Assembly (NCBI GenBank): GCA_003168295.1
Contig: PMST01000588.1
Location: forward strand, 7,285-15,552
DNA from: Actinomycetota bacterium
GTDB lineage: Bacteria > Actinomycetota > Actinomycetes > Streptosporangiales > Streptosporangiaceae
Direction of reading: 5' to 3'
Length of the DNA stretch: 8,268 bases
Position numbers and translations under genes: made by a program. The notes below the pieces were generated by a model, which had not been told where the DNA came from, ran no database searches, and saw only the letters and a list, made by a program, of their open reading frames with translations. Shown here piece after piece: positions 1-4,912 of the stretch; the stretch's first letter is position 1, and each line of letters starts with the position of its first letter.

Positions 1-664
1 CCGCGGTGACCACGGCGTGGCGCGCGCCCGCGGTGACCAGTTCGGCGGCGGCCTGAGCCGCGTCCTTCAGGCCCTCGACCGGCCTGCCGAGGATGGCGCC
101 TGCTTCCGACTCGTTTACTACCAGCCACTCGACACCGTCCGCCACGATCGCGGCGGCTTGCTCCGGGACAGGCGCCAGGTTGAGCACGCACAGGGTGCCT
201 TGGGCCCGGGCCAGCGCGGCCCTGATCGCCGGGACCGGGACCTCGGCGCTGATCACCAGGGCGTCGTAAGGGGCGCCGACCGACGTGGCGGCATCGGCCG
301 CGCCGACCTCGTGGTTGGCGCCCGGAGCCACCGTGATGATGTTCTCCCCGGCGCGGTCGACGGAGATCATGGCCAGGCCGGTCGGGATGTGGTCCACGAC
401 GCGCACGCCTTCGGCGTCTACACCCGCCTCGCGCAGGGCGGCCAGCAACCGCCGGCCGAAATCGTCGCCGCCGACGCAGCCGGTCATCCGCACCTCGGCG
501 CCCAGCCTGGCCGCCGCTACCGCCTGGTTGGCGCCCTTCCCGCCGGGGGTGAAGACGGCCGCCGAGCCGAGCACCGTGGCGCCGGGCGCTGGCAGCCGCG
601 GCACCGTCACCGAGATGTCCATGTTCAGGCTGCCCAAGACGGTGAGCCGAGGTTGTTTCGCCAT
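1..664 (-). CDS. rbsK: Ribokinase (PfkB family), 3' part cut by window edge
   Basis: Cytoplasmic sugar kinase that phosphorylates D-ribose to ribose 5-phosphate with ATP. The frame reads from an ATG at 664 leftwards for 221 codons and is still open at base 1. Residues 11-16 (GSLNMD) match the substrate-binding start of ribokinases. Residues 41-50 (GGKGANQAVA) are PfkB signature 1. T95/G96 and the GENIITV stretch (106-112) follow as expected, E141 fits the ribose-contacting Glu, and NESE at 184-187 is the NxxE region near the Mg/phosphate site. Ribokinases have about 300 residues, so roughly the last 80, including the GAGD catalytic loop, lie outside the window. There is no Shine-Dalgarno before the ATG. 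A TACCGT hexamer sits exactly where a leaderless start would need it. A related PfkB sugar or nucleoside kinase cannot be fully excluded, but the GGKGANQA motif is typical of RbsK. Confidence 0.92.
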   Translation of the reverse strand, partial: MAKQPRLTVLGSLNMDISVTVPRLPAPGATVLGSAAVFTPGGKGANQAVAAARLGAEVRMTGCVGGDDFGRRLLAALREAGVDAEGVRVVDHIPTGLAMISVDRAGENIITVAPGANHEVGAADAATSVGAPYDALVISAEVPVPAIRAALARAQGTLCVLNLAPVPEQAAAIVADGVEWLVVNESEAGAILGRPVEGLKDAAQAAAELVTAGARHAVVTA

Positions 665-670
665 GTCCGC

Positions 671-700
671 ACGGTAGCGCGTGGCCGGAGCGCGTGTCCC
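671..700 (-). promoter_or_regulatory. Putative leaderless promoter of the ribokinase gene
   Basis: On the minus strand a -10-like TACCGT (676-671) ends six bases before the ATG at 664, which puts the expected transcription start on the A of the start codon. An 18-base spacer separates it from GGGACA (700-695), which shares GACA with the -35 consensus. No ribosome binding site precedes the ATG, which fits leaderless translation, common in actinobacteria. The placement is inferred from spacing only. Confidence 0.4.
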
Positions 701-733
701 GGCGGGCGACTGCTGACTGGACGGCTCGGGGAT

Positions 734-1228
734 TTAGCGGCCCGCTGGTTCTTCGACTGTGACGAGAGTCTTTTCAAACCAGTGGTGGGCGTAGGGCTCT
801 TCGTTGAATGCGGCTACCTCACGGTAGCCGGAAGTACGGTACAGGCTGATCGCCTCGGCCAGGGCGCGGTTAGTTTCCAGCCGTAGGACGCGGACGCCGT
901 TAGCCGCGGCGTGGGCCTCTAGTTCGGTCAGGAGGCGACGGCCCAAGCCCAGGCCGCGCGCCGTGGGGGCGACCCACATCCGCTTGATCTCGGCTGGAGC
1001 TTCGTGGTGGAACTTCAGCGCGCCGCACCCGACCGGCTCAGCGTGCAGGGTCGCGACCAGGAACAGGCCTGCGGGCGGTGTCAGTTCTTGGTCGTCGGCG
1101 GAGATGCTGCGGGCTGGGTCGAAGCCGCCGTCGAAGCGGTGCGCCAGCTCGCCGAGATAACCCTGCAGGCAATGCCGGGCGTCGGGATGCCGGGGGTCGC
1201 ACACCGTGACCTGGACCTGATTGGTCAT
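734..1228 (-). CDS. GNAT-family N-acetyltransferase
   Basis: Predicted acetyl-CoA-dependent N-acetyltransferase of 164 residues, a usual size for a single GNAT domain; the substrate is unknown. Residues 83-96 (RMWVAPTARGLGLG) form the V.P..RG.G.G motif A that binds the CoA pyrophosphate. Residues 99-110 are the following helix, and LYRTSGYREV (129-138) is motif B with the conserved Tyr. I chose the ATG at 1228. Longer in-frame starts as far as 1315 would add a basic, Pro-rich tail that overlaps the upstream gene, and it looks non-coding. The upstream reductase gene stops at 1246, leaving 17 bases, so the two genes are probably co-transcribed. The spacer holds an 8-bp palindrome GGACGTCC (1233-1240), part of which may act as a weak ribosome binding site. 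Many such stand-alone GNATs acetylate small amines or peptides, but nothing here picks one. Confidence 0.88.
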   Translation of the reverse strand: MTNQVQVTVCDPRHPDARHCLQGYLGELAHRFDGGFDPARSISADDQELTPPAGLFLVATLHAEPVGCGALKFHHEAPAEIKRMWVAPTARGLGLGRRLLTELEAHAAANGVRVLRLETNRALAEAISLYRTSGYREVAAFNEEPYAHHWFEKTLVTVEEPAGR

Positions 1229-1245
1229 GTCAGGACGTCCGGGAG

Positions 1246-1824
1246 TCAGCTGTCCTGGACGACGCGCAGCGCGATCCGGCGGTTTCCGCCGCGGGCCTGC
1301 ACGAGGGCCATCCACACGGGCGTAAGCGCGTCGACCGTGCCGGCCGCGCCGGGGTCTCCGAGGAAGGCCGGGTCCAGTCCGACGGCGGCGATAAGTTCTT
1401 CGGCGACGATGCGGGCAGCGGGATCCGCGGCGAAGAACAAGTTCGCGCCGGGCACCGGGTCGGCGAAGTTCTCCCAGCCCAGCGAGTTGAACGCGCGTAC
1501 ATAGCGGGCGTCGGGCGCCACGTCGGCGATCAGCGCCCGGCTGTTGAGCTCCGGCTGGCCCATCCGGTTCACGGCGTCGATCACGATCTTCCCCGCCAGC
1601 GCCGCACTGTGCGCGCCGACCACGTCCGCCACGGCCTGGCCCGGCACGGCCAGCACCACCACGTCGGCGCCGTCCAGCGCGTCACTTATCGCGAGCACGG
1701 GTGCCCCGCCCGGGCCGGTGCCCGAGCCGGCGCGAGACCCGTACACCACGTCGTATCCGGACGCCCGCCACTTGGTTCCGAGTGAACCGCCGATATTGCC
1801 CGTCCCGATCACTGCGATCTTCAT
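1246..1824 (-). CDS. F420-dependent NADP reductase-like dinucleotide-binding protein
   Basis: A 192-residue, single-domain Rossmann protein of the 'NADP oxidoreductase, coenzyme F420-dependent' family. Members bind NAD(P)H, and some pass hydride between NADPH and F420. Residues 1-12 (MKIAVIGTGNIG) give the first beta strand and the GxGxxG loop (G7, G9, G12). GSR at 29-31 sits at the end of strand 2, where the 2'-phosphate of NADP is read. VVVLAVPG (55-62) and KIVIDAVN (79-86) are later Rossmann strands, and RAFNSLGWENF (110-120) is a stretch typical of this family. The ATG at 1824 is preferred over an in-frame GTG at 1833 because it starts directly at the beta strand. There is no strong ribosome binding site. 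The gene leads a probable two-gene unit with the GNAT gene. Actual F420 use is unproven: many relatives are only 'predicted dinucleotide-binding' enzymes. Confidence 0.88.
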   Translation of the reverse strand: MKIAVIGTGNIGGSLGTKWRASGYDVVYGSRAGSGTGPGGAPVLAISDALDGADVVVLAVPGQAVADVVGAHSAALAGKIVIDAVNRMGQPELNSRALIADVAPDARYVRAFNSLGWENFADPVPGANLFFAADPAARIVAEELIAAVGLDPAFLGDPGAAGTVDALTPVWMALVQARGGNRRIALRVVQDS

Positions 1825-1862
1825 GGGTGCCACAACTGGTGTGAGGACCGTCTCATTCCCGG

Positions 1863-1886
1863 CCGGTCCGGGGCAGCGGGGACCGG
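1863..1886 (-). terminator. GC-rich hairpin after the ABC permease gene
   Basis: A 7-bp perfect inverted repeat, CCGGTCC (1863-1869) and GGACCGG (1880-1886), with a 10-base loop lies in the 105-base gap between the permease stop and the start of the reductase gene. It has no T tract on the minus strand, so it is at best an atypical terminator. A chance repeat in GC-rich DNA is a fair alternative. Confidence 0.25.
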
Positions 1887-1929
1887 GCTATCTGCGGGGG
1901 TGCTGCTGCCTTAACCGTCGCCGGGCACG

Positions 1930-2961
1930 TCAGGTCCGGCGGCGGCCGAGCCGCCAGAAGCAGGACCCGGCCAGGGCGAGGGCTAGGGCCAGGAAGATCC
2001 CGGTCTCGATCCCCTGAAGGGGCCAGTAGCGGCCGGCGGGCTCGTAGGTGATGGCCTCCCGGAAGCCGTGGCTTTGCAGGCAGGGCCCTGGGGAGGAGCC
2101 GATCTTGGGCCCCAGGGTCGTCGCCCCCAGGCAGGCGTCGGGGAGCGTGCTGACGGTCTGGCCCGCCGCGTTGATGGCTCCGCTGGAGAGGATCCAGGCG
2201 CCGGGCTCGCCGGGGACGACGGTGGCGGTCAGGTTGCCGAAGTCCAGGTCCACGGACTCGATCGTGGCGACCGTGCGGTCGGGCGGGATGAGGTGCGGGC
2301 GGACCCCCAGCGGCATGGCAATCTGGACGGCGGCGAAGATGGCCAGGGTGACGGCCATGGCGGGGACGGTCCGGCGGATGAGGGCGCCGGTTGCGGTTCC
2401 GAGGGTAAAGGCGAACGCCGCGTAGCCAAGCGGGGTGATGCCGTGGGTGGCGAAGATCAGCGAGCTGAACCGGCCCCCGCTGAACAGGGAGGTGCTGCCG
2501 CCGAGATCGATGGCCTTGCGGATGGGATCGGCCCACCAGGCATAGCTGAGGCTGAGCGCCTCGGTGACGGCCATCGCGGCCAGGCCGGTCAGCGTGAGCT
2601 TGACCACGAGCCACCGGGTGCGGGTGATGCTCTGGTTCCAGGCCAGGGCGAACGTCCGGGTCTCGAGCTCGCGGGCGATCAGCGGAGCGCCCCAGAAGAT
2701 GCCGGTGATCGCGGGCGCGACGAGAATGAGCGCGAGGCCGAGCAGGTAGACGATCGGGTAGGCGCTGGAGGCCTGCAGCTGGCTGAGGAACGTGATGGCC
2801 GCGCTCTGGCAGCCGCCGACGTGGCAGCCGGTGATCGCGCTGGCGGCGTACCGGCTGGCCAGCTGCGGCCCGGTGGCCGCCAGCAGGATCGCGAACGCGG
2901 CCAGCGCCGCGGCCGCGGTGAGAGCCTGGACGCGGAACTGCCGCCAGGTCAGCCAGATCAT
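1930..2961 (-). CDS. ABC-2-like transporter permease subunit
   Basis: Integral membrane subunit (343 residues) of an ABC transporter, paired with the ATPase encoded just upstream. Six hydrophobic segments are visible at about 12-30, 70-90, 117-140, 175-195, 200-218 and 318-337. The stretch 91-120 (GAPLIARELETRTFALAWNQ, then SITRTRWLVV) follows the E..T...AW.QS..R.RWL pattern that I recall in actinobacterial permeases linked to YtrA-type regulators. A hydrophilic loop at about 219-317 should face outside. It carries C277 and C294, and a shorter loop after the first segment carries C46 and C51, so disulfides are possible. The ATG at 2961 overlaps the ATPase stop as ATGA and has a good GGAGGT site six bases upstream, which settles the start. 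The frame stays open far upstream into the ATPase gene, but that part is not this protein. The transported substrate is unknown; YtrA-type ABC exporters are often induced by cell-wall antibiotics. Confidence 0.87.
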   Translation of the reverse strand: MIWLTWRQFRVQALTAAAALAAFAILLAATGPQLASRYAASAITGCHVGGCQSAAITFLSQLQASSAYPIVYLLGLALILVAPAITGIFWGAPLIARELETRTFALAWNQSITRTRWLVVKLTLTGLAAMAVTEALSLSYAWWADPIRKAIDLGGSTSLFSGGRFSSLIFATHGITPLGYAAFAFTLGTATGALIRRTVPAMAVTLAIFAAVQIAMPLGVRPHLIPPDRTVATIESVDLDFGNLTATVVPGEPGAWILSSGAINAAGQTVSTLPDACLGATTLGPKIGSSPGPCLQSHGFREAITYEPAGRYWPLQGIETGIFLALALALAGSCFWRLGRRRT

Positions 2962-3857
2962 TTCCGTACCTCCAGGTGGCGGTGGTCGTCGCGGCGGCGG
3001 CGTCCGGCGCCCTGGCTCATGTAGGCCAGCACCAGGTCCTCCAGGCCGACCTGAGAGACCGTCCAGGCCGGGTCCATGACCGGGCCGCTGGTGCGCACCA
3101 GCAGCGTGGTCTGCACGTCGGTGTGGCTGGCGGAAATCACCTCCAGCCCGTCCGGCAGCGTGTCCGGATCGCGGCGCGGGCCGGACAGCAGGTGATGGGT
3201 GGCCAGCAATTCCTCCACCGGCCCGGCGACGCGTACCCGGGAGCCGACGAGCACGATCAGGTAGTCGCAGACCCGTTCCAGGTCGCCGACCAGGTGCGAG
3301 GACAGCACCACGGACAGCTCCTGCTCGGCGACGGCCTCCATCAGGTCGGCCAGGAAGTCCCGCCGGGCCAGCGGGTCCAGGCTGGCCACCGGCTCGTCCA
3401 GGACCAGCAGCTCGGGGCGCTTGGCGACGGCCAGGGTCAGCGCGAGCTGGGCCCGCTGCCCGCCGGACAAGGTGCCAGCCTTCTGACCCGGGTCCAGGTC
3501 CAGCCGGTCGACCCGGCCGCGCGCCAGCCCCGCGTCCCAGCCCGGGTTGAGGCGTGCGCCCAGCTTCAGGTGATCGGCCACCGACAGCCCCGCGTACACC
3601 GGAGCGTCCTGGGCGAGGAACCCGACCCGGGACAGCTGCGCCGGGCCGGCCCCCGGCCTGCCGCCGAGCACCTCGATCGTGCCCGCATCCGGCGCGAGCA
3701 TCCCGGTGGCCAGGCTCAGCAAAGTGGTCTTCCCGGCCCCGTTGGGGCCGACCAGTCCCACCACGTGCCCGGCGGGGACCGACAGCGTGCAGTCGGTCAG
3801 TGCCCACTGCCGCCGGTACCGCTTGCCCAGCCCGTCAGTTTCTATGACGGCACTCAC
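2958..3857 (-). CDS. ABC transporter ATP-binding protein
   Basis: Cytoplasmic ATPase (299 residues) that should power the permease encoded immediately downstream. All nucleotide-binding motifs are present: Walker A GPNGAGKTT (37-45), Q-loop Q83, signature LSGGQ (130-134), Walker B LLVLDEP (150-156) with catalytic E155, and H-loop H188. Residues 104-120 (NPGWDAGLARGRVDRLD) resemble the helical domain of YtrB/BcrA-type ATPases. The C-terminal 90 or so residues extend beyond the core domain, as in exporters of this class. The start is a GTG at 3857, supported by AGGAGGA six bases upstream and by a GTGA overlap with the repressor stop; the end overlaps the permease ATG. The three genes therefore form one translationally coupled operon. 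Nothing in the sequence reveals the cargo. Confidence 0.95.
   Translation of the reverse strand: MSAVIETDGLGKRYRRQWALTDCTLSVPAGHVVGLVGPNGAGKTTLLSLATGMLAPDAGTIEVLGGRPGAGPAQLSRVGFLAQDAPVYAGLSVADHLKLGARLNPGWDAGLARGRVDRLDLDPGQKAGTLSGGQRAQLALTLAVAKRPELLVLDEPVASLDPLARRDFLADLMEAVAEQELSVVLSSHLVGDLERVCDYLIVLVGSRVRVAGPVEELLATHHLLSGPRRDPDTLPDGLEVISASHTDVQTTLLVRTSGPVMDPAWTVSQVGLEDLVLAYMSQGAGRRRRDDHRHLEVRK
2968..2973 (-). promoter_or_regulatory. Ribosome binding site deciding the permease start
   Basis: On the minus strand GGAGGT lies six bases before the ATG at 2961, inside the 3' end of the ATPase gene. It fixes the permease start among many in-frame upstream possibilities and supports coupling through the ATGA overlap. 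Confidence 0.75.
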
Positions 3858-4246
3858 GCTATGTCCTCCTCGCTAGCGGACCGAAACGTGCTGGCGAATA
3901 GCGCCTCGATCGACTCGTCGTCCAGCCCGGCCTGTCGTGCCCGGGCCAGCCAGCGCGCCAGGTCGCGGCGCAGCGGCCCGTGCGCGGCCAGCGACCCGCC
4001 GTCCAGCGTCCCGGTCACGAACGTGCCGATCCCCGGGCGGGCCGCCACCAGGCCCTCGTACTCCAGCTCCCGGTAGGCCTTGAGCACCGTGTTCGGGTTG
4101 ATCGCCAGCCCGGCGACCACGTCTTTGACCTTCGGCAGCTGGTCGCCCTCGCGCAGCAGGCCCAGCCGCAGCGCGTGCCGCACCTGATGGATCAGCTGCC
4201 GGTACGGCGCGACCCCGGAGCGGGCGTCCAGGTGGAACTCGATCAC
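3854..4246 (-). CDS. GntR-family transcriptional regulator, YtrA type
   Basis: DNA-binding repressor of 130 residues, the short length typical of the YtrA subfamily, which lacks the large effector domain of other GntR proteins. Residues 1-36 carry the start of the winged-helix domain (PYRQLIHQVRHAL at 14-26). The helix-turn-helix is about 38-62 (LPKVKDVVAGLAINPNTVLK, then AYREL). The wing follows at 63-78 (YEGLVAARPGIGTFVT). The tail after 90 is a short helical dimerisation segment. The start is a GTG at 4246; AGGTAGGT (4258-4251) ends four bases before it, a slightly close but good site. The gene heads the operon with the ABC ATPase and permease. In YtrA systems the repressor binds its own promoter and is relieved by cell-envelope stress. 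The inverted repeats just upstream fit such autoregulation. Confidence in the family is high; the inducer is unknown. Confidence 0.93.
   Translation of the reverse strand: MIEFHLDARSGVAPYRQLIHQVRHALRLGLLREGDQLPKVKDVVAGLAINPNTVLKAYRELEYEGLVAARPGIGTFVTGTLDGGSLAAHGPLRRDLARWLARARQAGLDDESIEALFASTFRSASEEDIA
3864..3870 (-). promoter_or_regulatory. Ribosome binding site deciding the ATPase GTG start
   Basis: AGGAGGA on the minus strand, six bases before the GTG at 3857 and inside the end of the repressor gene. It supports the GTG start and translational coupling. Confidence 0.75.
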
Positions 4247-4261
4247 GATGACCTACCTTAA

Positions 4262-4305
4262 CTAGGTGCCTAGCACTATAGCTTTTTACCTAGCTGGCAT
4301 GTCAA
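4262..4305 (-). promoter_or_regulatory. Promoter and putative operator of the YtrA/ABC operon
   Basis: On the minus strand a perfect -35 TTGACA (4305-4300) is followed by a 19-base spacer and a near-consensus -10 TATAGT (4280-4275). A repeat CTAGG-TG-CCTAG (4262-4273) covers the expected start of transcription, and another ACCTAG (4288-4293) lies in the spacer. CTAGGT at 4262-4267 and ACCTAG at 4288-4293 are also perfect inverted arms around the -10. The arrangement suggests that the YtrA-like protein sits over the -10 and start site. The long spacer is suboptimal for sigma-70-type binding. The repressor-operator link is inference. Confidence 0.6.
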
Positions 4306-4315
4306 GGAGATCCGG

Positions 4316-4840
4316 CTAGTCAGCCGCGGGGCCCGGTCGGCGGCGGGCGGGGCGATCGGTGCCGCGTTCAGTGCCGCGCGGGGCCAGGGGCAGCCGGGAC
4401 GGCGGCTTGATCTCGGCCAGCCGCAGGTAGGTCACCAGGCGCTGGCCGCCCCGGGTGGCCAGACTGGCGAGGACTTCTTGCAGTTCGGTGACGTCGCGGG
4501 CGACGACGGAGAGCAGATAGTCCGTCTCGCCCGCGACGTTGTCGGCCGCGATGATCTGCGGCAGGGCCCGGATCAGGTCGTCGAACACGCGGCTGGAACG
4601 CGGGTCATGACGGGCCAGGGAGGCGGTCACGTAGAGCTGCAGCGGGAAGCCGGCCGCAGCCGGGTCGAGCTGAGCGCTTATGACGCGGATGACGCCTGAC
4701 TCCTTCAGTCGCCGCACCCGGTGCAGGGTCGCCGCAGGTGAGAGCCCGGCCAGGCGGGCAAGTTCGACGTTGGTGCGGTCCGCGTCTTCCTGCAGCGCAG
4801 TGAGCAGAACTATGTCAACATCATCAAGTGAAACGGCCAT
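4316..4840 (-). CDS. Lrp/AsnC-family transcriptional regulator
   Basis: Feast/famine-type DNA-binding regulator, 174 residues. The N-terminal helix-turn-helix lies at about 6-50 (DDVDIVLLTALQEDADRTNV, then ELARLAGLSPAATLHRVRRL). The RAM effector domain is at about 64-145, with the GETDYLLSVVARD stretch (104-116) that usually lines the amino-acid pocket. The family has about 150-160 residues; the last 25 or so here are a basic, Pro-rich tail of no known role. The ATG at 4840 puts the helix-turn-helix at the normal distance. Upstream in-frame starts (up to 4918) would run through the promoter and into the divergent gene. A TATAAT lies only ten bases before the ATG and no ribosome binding site is visible, so the mRNA is probably leaderless or nearly so. 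It is divergent from the EamA exporter gene, a common pairing in which the regulator controls the transporter in response to an amino acid or analogue. Confidence 0.93.
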   Translation of the reverse strand: MAVSLDDVDIVLLTALQEDADRTNVELARLAGLSPAATLHRVRRLKESGVIRVISAQLDPAAAGFPLQLYVTASLARHDPRSSRVFDDLIRALPQIIAADNVAGETDYLLSVVARDVTELQEVLASLATRGGQRLVTYLRLAEIKPPSRLPLAPRGTERGTDRPARRRPGPAAD

Positions 4841-4848
4841 AATGCTAA

Positions 4849-4856
4849 ATATTATA
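4849..4856 (-). promoter_or_regulatory. Putative promoter of the Lrp-family gene
   Basis: On the minus strand TATAAT (4856-4851) overlaps TAATAT (4854-4849). Transcription would start about 2-5 bases before the ATG at 4840. I see no clear -35. The stretch 4841-4860 is strikingly AT-rich for this window. The left arm of the 11-bp inverted repeat overlaps the -10, so binding there would block this promoter. Confidence 0.5.
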
Positions 4857-4912
4857 TCGTCATAGCGTCCTAGCGACGAATCCTGTACACCCATCGGTGA
4901 GTATGACGATAT
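4854..4912. repeat. 11-bp inverted repeat in the lrp/eamA divergent spacer
   Basis: ATATCGTCATA (4854-4864) and its exact reverse complement TATGACGATAT (4902-4912) are separated by 37 bases, with centres 48 bp apart. The left arm overlaps the -10 of the regulator gene. The right arm overlaps the ATG (4911) of the exporter gene and lies just after its GGTGAG ribosome binding site (4896-4901). The position and symmetry fit paired binding sites for the neighbouring Lrp-family protein, which usually binds as dimers or octamers that wrap DNA. The match is seen directly; the binding partner is inferred. Confidence 0.6.

Noticed and set aside
17..886. Long plus-strand open frame at the left end.
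   Set aside because: It is antisense to the ribokinase and GNAT genes, has low-complexity composition, and shows no family motif.
2068..3024. Long plus-strand open frame opposite the permease gene.
   Set aside because: It is very rich in Gly, Asp and Arg, has no hydrophobic core, and is antisense to a clear membrane protein.
2962..3807. The permease frame stays open far upstream through the ATPase gene, suggesting a 625-residue fused protein.
   Set aside because: The upstream part is Arg/Gly/Pro-rich and out of frame with an ATPase that has all its motifs. A GGAGGT site and an ATGA overlap fix the permease start at 2961.
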